Positions 27,269 to 35,266 of a stretch of DNA of 64,000 bases are shown here, in pieces. Made by a program: the position numbers and the translations under genes. The DNA lies in assembly GCF_029504735.1 (NCBI RefSeq), contig NZ_JAQFIP010000012.1, positions 1 through 64,000 on the forward strand. The letters are read 5' to 3'. This DNA comes from Ereboglobus sp. PH5-10. GTDB taxonomy: Bacteria; Verrucomicrobiota; Verrucomicrobiia; Opitutales; Opitutaceae. Within the stretch, counting starts at the first letter, position 1. Each line of letters starts with the position of its first letter. The notes beneath the pieces are model-generated. The model made no database searches. It was not told where the DNA came from and worked only from the letters and a program-made list of their open reading frames with translations.

Positions 27269-28387
27269 ATGAAAGCAGAAGCATTCCTTGCCCAGATTCT
27301 GCGTGGTGTGATCCTCGGAAGGACACAGCGCCCCGCCAGCGTTTCGCTTGTCGTGGGCGGCATTGAGAGCCGGCCCCGCGCAATCGACATCCTGGGGGAG
27401 GATGCCGGGACAATCGCCCGCGAGATTAATGAAGCGCTGGCCGGGGAGCCCGTTCCCGTTACGCTGACACTTCGCCACCGCCAGCAGAGCTACACCTACA
27501 AAACCACGAGCGAAATTTTTGCCGAAAGCCGCGCGACGGTCGTGAAAAACCGCGTTGCCGTGGTCACGGGCGGCGCGCAGGGTTTTGGCGCGGAGATCGC
27601 GCGCGGGCTCGTCGCCGACGGCGCCATTGTTTACATCGCCGACATGAATTACGACGGCGCGTGCAAACGGGCCGAAATATTAAACAAAGAGTATAATAAT
27701 GGCGGTCCGGTGGCGTTTGCCGTCGGGGTGAATGTGAGCGATGAGGACTCCGTTGCGAAGATGTGCGAGACGATCGCCCTTCAAAGCGGGGGCGTTGACC
27801 TCTGCATCAGCAACGCCGGCATCGTCAAGTCCGTGGGCAGTATAATGGAGCAGGATGTCGCCGATTTCAGGCTCGTCGCCGACGTCAATTATATCGCCTT
27901 CGCCATTGTTACAAAACACGTGGCAGGCATGATGAAAACCCAGCACGTCGCCTCCCGGGTCGCGCGAAATGATTCTCCCTGGGCGGCGGATATTATACAA
28001 ATCAACTCGAAGTCCGGGCTTGAGGGCTCGAATAGAAACGCCTCTTACGCGGGGAGTAAATTCGGCGGTATTGGCTTGGTGCAGAGCTTTGCGAAGGAGC
28101 TTGTCGAATGGGGAATCAAGGTGAATGCGATTTGCCCCGGCAATTTTTTCGACACGCCGCTTTGGTCCGATCCCGAGAGGGGGCTTTTTGTGCAATATCT
28201 GCGCGCCGGCAAGGTGCCCGGCGCCAAGGGGGTCGCCGATGTGAGGGCGTTTTATGAGGCGAAGGTTCCGATGGGGCGCGGCTGCACCGGCCCCGATGTT
28301 ATCCGCGCGGTCTATTATCTCGTTGAGCAACTTTACGAAACTGGACAGGCCCTGCCCGTCACCGGCGGGCAGGTTATGATAAATTGA
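27269..28387 (+). CDS. Sorbitol-6-phosphate dehydrogenase-like SDR
   Basis: A 372-residue short-chain dehydrogenase with an extra domain of about 95 residues before the Rossmann fold. The cofactor motif TGGAQGFG is near residue 100, ISNAGIV follows, and the catalytic Ser/Tyr/Lys lie in INSKSGLEGSNRNASYAGSK (near 245-262). The C-terminal segments CPGNFFDTPLWSDPERGLF, GAKGVADVRAFYEAKVPMGR and GQALPVTGGQVMIN match my recollection of the longer SDRs annotated as sorbitol-6-phosphate 2-dehydrogenase in Bacteroidetes and Firmicutes. The expected reaction is oxidation of hexitol 6-phosphate to fructose 6-phosphate with NAD. The start at ATG 27269 begins MKAEAFLAQILRG. The FSA-type aldolase gene follows after 40 bp, probably in one operon. 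Substrate is inferred, not certain. Confidence 0.82.
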   Translation: MKAEAFLAQILRGVILGRTQRPASVSLVVGGIESRPRAIDILGEDAGTIAREINEALAGEPVPVTLTLRHRQQSYTYKTTSEIFAESRATVVKNRVAVVTGGAQGFGAEIARGLVADGAIVYIADMNYDGACKRAEILNKEYNNGGPVAFAVGVNVSDEDSVAKMCETIALQSGGVDLCISNAGIVKSVGSIMEQDVADFRLVADVNYIAFAIVTKHVAGMMKTQHVASRVARNDSPWAADIIQINSKSGLEGSNRNASYAGSKFGGIGLVQSFAKELVEWGIKVNAICPGNFFDTPLWSDPERGLFVQYLRAGKVPGAKGVADVRAFYEAKVPMGRGCTGPDVIRAVYYLVEQLYETGQALPVTGGQVMIN

Positions 28388-28427
28388 CGGTGTTTTATAT
28401 AAAAAATAATAAATTCGATTAATAAAA

Positions 28428-29144
28428 ATGAAAATCACGCGCCAAGACCCGACCGCGCCCGCCCTGGAAATTCTTTTGGACTCGGCAAACATTTCCGAGA
28501 TCAGAAAATGCAATGATCTGTTTGAACTGGCGGGGGTGACCTCCAATCCCTTGATTATAAAAAACGAGGGGAAGATAAACTTTTACCCGCACTTTTCAAG
28601 GATCCGAAAAATCATCGGCAAAAACAAAACCCTGCACATCCAGACACTGGCGTCCACGGCGGACGGGATGATCGCGGAGGCGCGGGCGATCCTGGATAAA
28701 ATCGACGACCGGGTTTATATAAAAATTCCGGTGACCGAGCAGGGCTTGAAGGCGATGAAACAGTTGGCCCGCGAGGGCGCGCGCATTACGGCAACGTGCA
28801 TTTACACGCGCATGCAGGCATATTTGGCCATTGCCGCGGGCGCTGATTATCTGGCCCCCTATTGCAACCGGATGGAGCAGATGGGAATCGATTTCAGGGC
28901 AATCATTGCCGAGATATCCGATGTGCTGGCGCGCACCGCCTCGCCGGCAAAAATTGTCGCCGCGAGTTTTAAAAACATAACCCAGGCGACCGACGCCCTC
29001 GCCGCCGGGGCGAACACAGTCACGGTGACGTCCGACATCCTGCATTCCGCCTGTGCGTTTCCCCCGATTGACCTCGCCGTGAAGGAGTTTCATGAGGCTT
29101 GGATTTCCTCCCAAGGAAAAAATTCCAAGCTCACAACCCCGTAA
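28428..29144 (+). CDS. Transaldolase-family protein (fructose-6-phosphate aldolase type)
   Basis: A 238-residue TIM-barrel aldolase of the small transaldolase/FSA (TalC) family. It has ILLDSANISEIRKC near the start, GVTSNPLII, HIQTLAST, the Schiff-base lysine in VYIKIPVT (Lys99), ITATCIYTRMQAYLAIAAGA, YLAPYCNRM and AASFKNITQATDALAAGA. FSA-type enzymes split fructose 6-phosphate into dihydroxyacetone and glyceraldehyde 3-phosphate, or act as transaldolases; I cannot separate these by eye. It is 40 bp downstream of the SDR gene, suggesting that hexitol phosphate oxidation feeds this aldolase. The gene and its flanks are AT-richer than surrounding genes (TTATATAAAAATTCCGG around the active site). 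Confidence 0.85.
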   Translation: MKITRQDPTAPALEILLDSANISEIRKCNDLFELAGVTSNPLIIKNEGKINFYPHFSRIRKIIGKNKTLHIQTLASTADGMIAEARAILDKIDDRVYIKIPVTEQGLKAMKQLAREGARITATCIYTRMQAYLAIAAGADYLAPYCNRMEQMGIDFRAIIAEISDVLARTASPAKIVAASFKNITQATDALAAGANTVTVTSDILHSACAFPPIDLAVKEFHEAWISSQGKNSKLTTP

Positions 29145-29210
29145 CAGAGAAAAAGCGTTCACTGATTGCGCGTTTCCAGCCCGGTTTGGCCAAAAATCCA
29201 AGGGGGTTGT

Positions 29211-30497
29211 TTATTTCCACTCCACCTCGGCGCCGAGGGTTTGGAGGTTTTCGACGAAACGCGGGTGGGCGCGACGGATGGTGTCGGCGTTTTTCACCAT
29301 GCTGCGCCCCGGAATGCTCGCGGCGACCATGTAGAGCGCGATTGTGGCGCGGATGATGTAGGGGGCGTCAACAATCGCCGGACGCAGGGGTTTGCTGCCG
29401 AAGAGTGTGATGCGGTGCGGGTCGCTCACGAGGATGTGCGCGCCGAATTTCGCGAGCTCGGGGATCCACGAGAATCCGTTTTCATAGACCTTGTTCCAAA
29501 AGTGAATCGTGCCGCGGGCGCGCGTGGCGAGGGCGACCATGAGGGGGAGCAGGTCGACGGAAAAATACGGCCAGGGCGCGGCTTCGATTTTGGCGAGGAG
29601 GTTGGTGGTGTAGGGCTCCTCGATGACGAGCGACTGGTTGCGGCGGACGATGGCGGTCGTGCCTTCGTGCTCAATGGTGACGCCGAGCTTGGCAAAGGCG
29701 CGGGTGATGAGGTCGAAGTGTTGCGGCAGGGATTTTTCGACGCGGATTTCGCCGCCGGTGATCGCGCCGAGCGCGAGGAATGTGACGATTTCGTGGTAGT
29801 CGCTCGATATGCGGGCGGTGCATCCATTGAGTTTTTTGACGCCGCGCACGCGGAGCATGCTCGTGCCCGCGCCTTCGATTTGCGCGCCCATGAGGGTGAG
29901 CGCGGCGCAGAGATCCTGCACGTGGGGTTCGCTGGCGGCGTTGATGAGCGTGGACTCGCCGTCGGCGAGCGCGGCGGCCATGAGAAAGTTTTCCGTGACG
30001 GTGACGGACATGTAATCGCCCCAGTGGCGCGCGGCGCGGAAGCCGTCGGGCAGGGCGATGACGAGCGGTTCGCTTTCATCGATCACGGCGCCGAGCTTGG
30101 CGAGGATTTCGAGGTGGGGGTCGATTTCGCGGACGCCGAGCGAGCAGCCGGTGGCGTTGGCGGGGATGACGATTTTTTTGACGCGGCGCAGGAGGGCGGG
30201 GTAGAGGAGCACGGTGGAGCGCATGTCCTGCGGAAGCTCGTGGTTGACGAGTTCGTTTTTGAACGCGCCGTGGTCGAGGCGCATGGTGCCGGCGGCCTTG
30301 TCCCAGTCGATGCGCGAGCCCTGGCGCGTCATGAAGGCGACGATTTTGGCAATGTCGGTGATGTCGGGGACGTTGTGGAGCGTGACGGGTTCGTCGGTCA
30401 GCAGCGTGGCGCAGACGAGGGGGAGCGCGGAGTTTTTGTTGCCCGAGGGGATGATGGTGCCGGAGAGCGGTTTGCCGCCGTTGACGATGAGATCCAT
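29211..30497 (-). CDS. murA: UDP-N-acetylglucosamine 1-carboxyvinyltransferase
   Basis: A 428-residue cytoplasmic enzyme that transfers enolpyruvate from PEP to UDP-GlcNAc, the first committed step of peptidoglycan synthesis. It begins MDLIVNGGKPLSGTIIPSGN with the conserved Lys-Asn (21-22). The active-site loop is ATGCSLGVREIDPHL with Cys118, so it has the Cys rather than the Asp form of the loop found in chlamydial MurA. Later motifs include ISSDYHEIVTFLALGA and the final NLQTLGAEVEWK. I chose ATG 30497; the frame stays open upstream into the neighbouring gene but that part is not MurA. A repeat element and the terminator of the RGG gene lie upstream. Keeping MurA fits a walled cell. Confidence 0.95.
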   Translation of the reverse strand: MDLIVNGGKPLSGTIIPSGNKNSALPLVCATLLTDEPVTLHNVPDITDIAKIVAFMTRQGSRIDWDKAAGTMRLDHGAFKNELVNHELPQDMRSTVLLYPALLRRVKKIVIPANATGCSLGVREIDPHLEILAKLGAVIDESEPLVIALPDGFRAARHWGDYMSVTVTENFLMAAALADGESTLINAASEPHVQDLCAALTLMGAQIEGAGTSMLRVRGVKKLNGCTARISSDYHEIVTFLALGAITGGEIRVEKSLPQHFDLITRAFAKLGVTIEHEGTTAIVRRNQSLVIEEPYTTNLLAKIEAAPWPYFSVDLLPLMVALATRARGTIHFWNKVYENGFSWIPELAKFGAHILVSDPHRITLFGSKPLRPAIVDAPYIIRATIALYMVAASIPGRSMVKNADTIRRAHPRFVENLQTLGAEVEWK

Positions 30498-30503
30498 GGT
30501 GAA

Positions 30504-30606
30504 ATTTTGGATTTTCGATTTTGGGTTTTGGATTGGGAGCTGCGGCTCCAAATTCATTTTCGCGCGGAAGCGCGCAATCGAAAATCCAAAATCGAAAATC
30601 CAAAAT
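30504..30606. repeat. Palindromic intergenic repeat
   Basis: Two AT-rich arms of 31 nt, at 30504-30534 and 30576-30606, are inverted copies with 29 of 31 matches; each repeats the unit ATTTTGGATTTTCG. Between them are a GGAGC/GCTCC hairpin with a TGCG loop and a CGCGCGGAAGCGCGC hairpin. Composition contrasts strongly with the GC-rich genes. It lies between murA and the RGG gene. I associate this GATTTTCGATTTTGG style of repeat with dispersed verrucomicrobial elements, but copy number cannot be checked here. Confidence 0.75.
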
Positions 30607-30633
30607 AAAAAAGGCGTCCGAAATGGACGCCTT
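30602..30633 (-). terminator. Rho-independent terminator of the RGG-protein gene
   Basis: On the minus strand, stem AAGGCGTCC/GGACGCCTT (plus-strand positions 30611-30619 and 30625-30633) with a five-base loop is followed by a T-run (plus-strand A-run 30602-30610). It sits 28 bp past the stop codon of the gene at 30661-31677. Confidence 0.88.
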
Positions 30634-30660
30634 TGCAAGGTTTTGTTTGCCGTTGTGGAA

Positions 30661-31677
30661 TTATGACGAGGGGCCGGCGTTGTTGTCGCGGTTGCCTCCC
30701 CGGTTGCGGTTGCGTCCGCCGCGGCGGCGGTTGCGGTCACCGCGGTCTCCACGATCACCGCGGTCGAAACGGCGCTCGCCGTTGCTGTCGCGGTTTTCGT
30801 TGCCGCGATATTCGCCGCGAGGGTTGCGGTTGCGTCCGCCGCGATGACGGCGTCCGCCTTCGCGGTTGCGGCGTCCGTTGCGTTCGCCTTCAGTCTGGGC
30901 GGGCTGGCCGGTGGGTTCGTCGGAGGAGCCTCCGAAGAGTCCCTTGATCCATCCGAAGAAGCCGGTGGATTTTTTCTTTTCAGGAGCGGGCGCCGGCGCG
31001 GGTTGTGTCGCGGGGCGTTCGCTGACGGAGTCGCGCCGTTCACGGCGGCGTCCGCGTTCGCGATCACCGCGGTCCGCGCGGGGCTGGAAGGTCGGGCGTT
31101 CCTTTTGCTCGGGGGCGAAGGAATCGCTCTGCCAGCTTTGGGCGCGCCTTTGTTTTTGCTCGGGAGGGAGGATGTTGAGCTCGGCCTTGGCCTCGGGTTC
31201 GCCGGTTTCCGCGGTGGCGGGTTCGGGCGTTGTTTCCGGAGCCGCTACGGCTTGCGTTTCGGCGGGAGCCTCGGCGGTTGGCGTGGTGGTTTCCGCGGGT
31301 TGCTCGGGAGCTTGCGCGGCGGTCGGCTCGACGGGTGCCGGGTTGGCGTCCGTCGTTTCCTGTGCGGGTTCTTGCGCCGCTTCGGGGGCGGCGGGTTGTT
31401 CCTCCTCGGGGGCGAACGGGTTTTTGTATTCGCGGGCGGTGGTTACGATTTGGATCGCGGTGGGTTTGTATTCACCGGCGGTTTCGCCGGTTGCGGTGGC
31501 GGTGTGGGTTGCGCGTTTGCCGCGGGCCAGGCCGGAGCCCCGGCTGCTGCCGAAGGCGGGGGCTTGTGCTGTGGCGGCAGCCTGCTCGGTTGCGGGCTGG
31601 GCGGGTGCGGGTGTTGCGCTAACTGTCGCGGCGGTTGCCACCGTGGCGTTGTCGCCGGACGTTGCTGGTTCTGACAT
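30661..31677 (-). CDS. Intrinsically disordered RGG/RNR-rich protein
   Basis: A 338-residue protein with almost no ordered sequence. The N-terminal two thirds are Ala/Pro/Glu/Thr-rich. A basic stretch at about 195-225 (RADRGDRERGRRRERRD) is followed by a short hydrophobic patch (KKKSTGFFGWIKGLFGGSS) that could be amphipathic. The C-terminus (about 265-338) is packed with RGG, RGGR, RNRNRGG and DRGDRGDR units, the arginine-glycine pattern of RNA-binding low-complexity tails. No enzymatic domain or signal peptide is visible. By composition it may bind RNA or promote condensate formation, perhaps with an RNase E or helicase, but this is inference. It has its own terminator and lies downstream of the sigma-factor operon. 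Confidence 0.78.
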   Translation of the reverse strand: MSEPATSGDNATVATAATVSATPAPAQPATEQAAATAQAPAFGSSRGSGLARGKRATHTATATGETAGEYKPTAIQIVTTAREYKNPFAPEEEQPAAPEAAQEPAQETTDANPAPVEPTAAQAPEQPAETTTPTAEAPAETQAVAAPETTPEPATAETGEPEAKAELNILPPEQKQRRAQSWQSDSFAPEQKERPTFQPRADRGDRERGRRRERRDSVSERPATQPAPAPAPEKKKSTGFFGWIKGLFGGSSDEPTGQPAQTEGERNGRRNREGGRRHRGGRNRNPRGEYRGNENRDSNGERRFDRGDRGDRGDRNRRRGGRNRNRGGNRDNNAGPSS

Positions 31678-31863
31678 GTGGTGTGTGTTTGTTGTGTTGT
31701 TAAGGCGCTCTCCATTAGCGGGTGCGCCGGGTTTTGTGTGAGGCGACCGGAGCGCGGTTAATGGGTGCGCTCAACAGTCGAAGCTGAAAAGTGTCATGAT
31801 GCTGATCGGGTTGCGCAACTGCAAAAACATGGGGTTATTGCGGGCGGGGGTTCGCCGAAAAAC

Positions 31864-31887
31864 AAAAAAGCGACGCGGGCGTCGCTT
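31864..31887 (-). terminator. Terminator of the sigma-factor operon
   Basis: Minus-strand stem AAGCGACG/CGTCGCTT (plus-strand 31868-31875 and 31880-31887), loop of four bases, followed by a T-rich tail (plus-strand A-run 31864-31869). It lies 33 bp after the stop codon of the membrane-anchored partner gene. Confidence 0.85.
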
Positions 31888-31919
31888 CGGTTTTTCACAA
31901 GTTGTTTGTTTTCCGATTG

Positions 31920-32825
31920 TTAAAACTTGATCGTCAGGGAGTCGCCAGTGGTGGCGATGCGGCTGATCGAATCGGAAAGGGCCTTGTCGTCGAAGCGGCT
32001 TGTGACGCGTTCGCGGAGGCGCGCAACACGCGGATTGTCCGTCGCGGCGTTTGCGACGGGAATGGTGTTGTCGGCATAGGTGAGGAGGCGCGCGCGGCGC
32101 GGGTCGGCGGTTTCCTGCGAAACGGATGCTGCGGGCTCGGCGTTTGCGGTTGCGTATTCGACGGTTGCGTGGAGCAGCTCGCCGGTGATCGCGACGGGTG
32201 TTGAGAAGAACGCGGCGGAAGAGGCGGTCTTGGTTGTTTGCGACTTTGCGCCGAAGAGCGTGAACCGGGCCGGCGAGTCGTCGTTGGGAAGGGGGGCTGC
32301 GTTTGCGGTGAAAACGGTGCGCGCGGTTTCGAGGTGTTCGGGCGCGACGGGTTTTTCGACGGCGGCCTCGGCGGCGGTTTGCCGGGCGGGTTTTTGCGGT
32401 TGCGCGGTTACGACGACGGGTTGGTGCGTCACTTTCGCCTGCCGGATCGCGGGCGCTTTTTTGACGGGGGCGAGTGTCGCGATGGCGGGCGCGGCGACTT
32501 TTGCCTCGGGAAGGGTTTGCTCGGCGGTGACGGCGGGCGCGGCGGCCGGGGGGGCGTTGCGCCAGACGATGAAGCCGATTGCGATGGCGGCGGTGGCCCC
32601 GGCGGGAATCGCGATGGCGATGCGCGGAAGCGCGTGCCACCAAGATTGCTTTTCCTGGATGGCGGCTGCGATCTGGCGTTGTTTTAGCTGATGGCTAAAG
32701 TCCGCCCAAAATTCGGGCGATGGTTGTTCGGCGCGTTTTTTGAATTGCAGCAAGTCCTCGACGGTAACCGTGCTTTCCGTGCGCGGTTGGGCGGGCGGGG
32801 TGGTGTTGCGTTTGCGTCGAAACAT
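31920..32825 (-). CDS. Membrane-anchored partner of an ECF sigma factor (putative anti-sigma)
   Basis: A 301-residue protein with a cytoplasmic N-terminus of about 65 residues (including VTVEDLLQFKKRAEQPSPEF), one membrane helix (about 69-88, IAIAIPAGATAAIAIGFIVW) and a long Ala/Pro/Val-rich periplasmic part. This topology and its position directly after an ECF sigma gene suggest an anti-sigma regulator. It lacks the HxxxCxxC zinc anti-sigma motif, and has no cysteines in the N-terminal part, so it would be a non-ZAS type. Translation is probably coupled: the upstream stop and this start overlap as TAATG at 32823-32827. The C-terminus includes LTYADNTIPVANAATDNPRV and ends SISRIATTGDSLTIKF. 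Confidence 0.7.
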   Translation of the reverse strand: MFRRKRNTTPPAQPRTESTVTVEDLLQFKKRAEQPSPEFWADFSHQLKQRQIAAAIQEKQSWWHALPRIAIAIPAGATAAIAIGFIVWRNAPPAAAPAVTAEQTLPEAKVAAPAIATLAPVKKAPAIRQAKVTHQPVVVTAQPQKPARQTAAEAAVEKPVAPEHLETARTVFTANAAPLPNDDSPARFTLFGAKSQTTKTASSAAFFSTPVAITGELLHATVEYATANAEPAASVSQETADPRRARLLTYADNTIPVANAATDNPRVARLRERVTSRFDDKALSDSISRIATTGDSLTIKF

Positions 32826-33460
32826 TATGCGCGAGTGTAGGCCTGAAGCTCGGCTTGGAGGAGTTGTTTCGCGTAGTGCAAACGCGAACGCACGGTGCCC
32901 ACCGAGCATTCCATAATCTCGGCGATCTCCTCGTGACTCAGGTTGTCGATTTCAAATAAAGTTACCACGGTGCGATGCTTGATAGACAATTTTTGCAACG
33001 CTTCGTTCAATTTTGTCTGGAGTTCCTTCACGTAGAGCTCGCGATCGGCCCCGTGTTTATCCGTCAGTTTGGAAATGAGTTCCGCGTTTTGGCCCTCGTC
33101 GTGAATTTTCTCGAAGCTGAAGAAGGAGCGGAGGCGGTTTTTGCGCAGGTGGGTGAGGGTGGAGTTGACCGCGATGCGGTAAAGCCAGGTGAAGAAGGAC
33201 GACTGGCCTTGGAAGCGGTTGATGGATTGGAAGGCCTTGATAAAAGTGTCCTGGGCGAGATCCGCGGCGTCCTCGCGGTTTGAGGTCATGTTGTAGATGA
33301 CGCCGAGCACGCGTTCGCGGTATTTGAGGACGAGGCGATCGAAGGCGGTGACTTCGCCTGATTGGACGCGCTGGACGAGCTGCCAGTCGGAGTCGGCTTC
33401 CATCTGGCGGTCGGGCGAGGCTACCAGTGTTTTTCCGATGGTTTGTGCGCCGATGTTCAT
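32825..33460 (-). CDS. ECF-type RNA polymerase sigma factor
   Basis: A 211-residue sigma-70-family regulator with only regions 2 and 4, as in extracytoplasmic-function factors. Region 2 spans about residues 28-95: YRERVLGVIYNMTSNREDA, then ADLAQDTFIKAFQSINRF, then FFTWLYRIAVNSTLTHLRK. Region 4 is about 150-205, with the helix-turn-helix LSHEEIAEIMECSVGTVRSR. I chose ATG 33460 (MNIGAQTIG); 18 further upstream residues are possible but unlike the family. It resembles RpoE/SigW-type factors responding to envelope stress. The next gene overlaps its stop by one base and probably regulates it. The upstream 142-bp gap should hold the promoter, but I could not identify an autoregulatory ECF site. Confidence 0.92.
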   Translation of the reverse strand: MNIGAQTIGKTLVASPDRQMEADSDWQLVQRVQSGEVTAFDRLVLKYRERVLGVIYNMTSNREDAADLAQDTFIKAFQSINRFQGQSSFFTWLYRIAVNSTLTHLRKNRLRSFFSFEKIHDEGQNAELISKLTDKHGADRELYVKELQTKLNEALQKLSIKHRTVVTLFEIDNLSHEEIAEIMECSVGTVRSRLHYAKQLLQAELQAYTRA

Positions 33461-33602
33461 GGTGTGACGTGGTTGATCTGACAGGTGCAGAGTATGTGCG
33501 CACACTGCGGGCATGCAAATGAAATGTCGCTTTATGACATAAATGTAATGTTCGGTTTACGGAGGGGAAAGAGCTTGGCGGGAGGCGGAATGAACAGTGC
33601 GA

Positions 33603-35030
33603 CTATTGAGGATTTAAATGTGCATTCAGCCATTCGAGCGCGCCGGCTTCGTCGGTGAACGAGCCTTCGAGTTGCGCCTCGAAGGCGGCGGTGAGGATGG
33701 ATTTGAATTGTTTGCCGGGAGCCATGCCGGCGGCGATCAGGTGGCGGCCTTGCAAGATGGGGCGCGGGGCGGAGTCGGCGATTTCGAGGCGGTGCGCGGT
33801 TTCGCGCAGGAGTTCGATAAGGTCGAGCGTTTCGGGCGAGTGCTTTGGCGGGCGTCCGTCGTGGTCGGCGCGCATCACGAGGCAAAGGTCGTCGATTGTC
33901 GCCGGGAGCAGGCGGCGCGCGAGGCGGCGCACGGCGGTGTCGGAGAAAATGGCGCCGTTGCCGCTTTGGCCGTTGTGGTGCGCGAGGTGGTTGAGCACGA
34001 GGGGGACGATGCGATCAATCGTCTCGCGGGGCGCGCCGATGCGCTGGAGAAATGTTTCCGCCGGCGGGCCGCCCGCGGCTTCGTGGCCGGGACTGATCCA
34101 GCGGAGCTTGCCGCGACGCTCGGCGTATTGCGTGGTGGAGGGCTTGCCAAAATCGTGCGCGAGCACGGCGAGGAGAAGCGCCCGGCGGCGGGGCGGGGCG
34201 GCGGCGCGCCAGTCGTCGAGGCGCGTGAGGGCGTCGCAGCAATGCGCGGTGTGCGTGAAGACGTCGCCTTCGGGATGCCAGCTCGGGTCCTGCGGGGTGC
34301 CGCGCAGCGCGGCGAGTTCGGGGAAGTGCGCGAGCCAGCCGGTTTGCTCGAGCACTTCGAGGCCACGCGACGGTTTCTCGGATTTTTCGGCCCACTTCTG
34401 CCATTCGCCCCAGATGCGCTCGACGGGAAGCTCGGCGAAGGCGGGCGCGATGGCGCGGCAGAGCGCGGCGGTTTCGGGGGCGAGCGTGAAGTCGAAGCGC
34501 GCGGCGAGCTGGAAGGCGCGCAGGACGCGCAGCGGGTCCTCGGTGAACGCGGCGCTTGTGTGGCGGAGCACGCGGTCGCGCAGGTCGCGCTCGCCGTGAT
34601 GCGGGTCGATGAGGCCGGCGCGGGCATCGTTTTTTTCGGCGGCGGCGAAGGGATCGTAGGCGATGGCGTTGACGGTGAAGTCGCGGCGCGCGGCGGCGTC
34701 GGCATCGCTGAGGTTGGGTTCGGGGGCGACGGCGAAACCGCGATGTCCCGCGCCGGTTTTTGATTCGCGGCGGGGCAGGGAGAAATCGTATTCGACGCCG
34801 TCGATGCGGAGTTTGATCACGCCGAAGCTGCGGCCGACGATGTCGGTCGATCCGAAGGGCGCGAGGATGGCGTGCATTTGCTCGAAGGTTGCGCCGGGCA
34901 CTTCGATATCGAAATCCTTTGGCTCGATCCCGAGCAGCCAGTCGCGCACGCAGCCGCCGACGAGGCGCGGGCGTCCGACGGCGCGGAGCGCTTGCATGAC
35001 TGCGAGAAGTTTTTGCGGAATGCGCATCAT
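33603..35030 (-). CDS. cca: CCA-adding/poly(A) polymerase-family enzyme with HD domain
   Basis: A 475-residue class II nucleotidyltransferase. The head domain has VGGCVRDWLLGIEPKDFDIE (about residues 21-40), the G-G and D-x-D catalytic motifs, then RDFTVNAIAYDPF and DPLRVLRAFQLAARFDF, typical of the CCA-adding/PcnB superfamily. A C-terminal HD phosphohydrolase domain shows FTHTAHCCDAL, LLLAVLAHDFGKPSTT and HEAAGGPPAETFL. It probably adds or repairs the 3' CCA of tRNA; a poly(A) polymerase role is the alternative. I chose the start at ATG 35030 (MMRIPQKLLAVMQ); an ATG immediately downstream is equally possible. The upstream 236 bp are shared with the divergent outer-membrane protein gene. Confidence 0.9.
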   Translation of the reverse strand: MMRIPQKLLAVMQALRAVGRPRLVGGCVRDWLLGIEPKDFDIEVPGATFEQMHAILAPFGSTDIVGRSFGVIKLRIDGVEYDFSLPRRESKTGAGHRGFAVAPEPNLSDADAAARRDFTVNAIAYDPFAAAEKNDARAGLIDPHHGERDLRDRVLRHTSAAFTEDPLRVLRAFQLAARFDFTLAPETAALCRAIAPAFAELPVERIWGEWQKWAEKSEKPSRGLEVLEQTGWLAHFPELAALRGTPQDPSWHPEGDVFTHTAHCCDALTRLDDWRAAAPPRRRALLLAVLAHDFGKPSTTQYAERRGKLRWISPGHEAAGGPPAETFLQRIGAPRETIDRIVPLVLNHLAHHNGQSGNGAIFSDTAVRRLARRLLPATIDDLCLVMRADHDGRPPKHSPETLDLIELLRETAHRLEIADSAPRPILQGRHLIAAGMAPGKQFKSILTAAFEAQLEGSFTDEAGALEWLNAHLNPQ

Positions 35031-35187
35031 CGGATTACGGGCGTTTCTGCTTGCGGGTGGATTGATGAAAACTGGCTTGTAAATGGCGCCGGGAAAAAAC
35101 CGTCGCGCGGGGCGGAACGATTGCGGCGATGCTGTGTCGGATATTTCGCACGCAGAGTCAAACGGGTCGATTAAATAAAGACTTGTG

Positions 35188-35215
35188 TTGCCATGTGTGC
35201 ATATCTTTCTATCAA
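35188..35215 (+). promoter_or_regulatory. Possible sigma-70 promoter of the outer-membrane protein gene
   Basis: TTGCCA (35188-35193), a 16-bp spacer and TATCAA (35210-35215), about 50 bp before the start codon. Similarity to consensus is moderate and no other boxes fit better. Confidence 0.3.
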
Positions 35216-35266
35216 CGAAAACCCGCACAGGCGGACTGCTCCACTTAACTACAGACAATCAAGACA

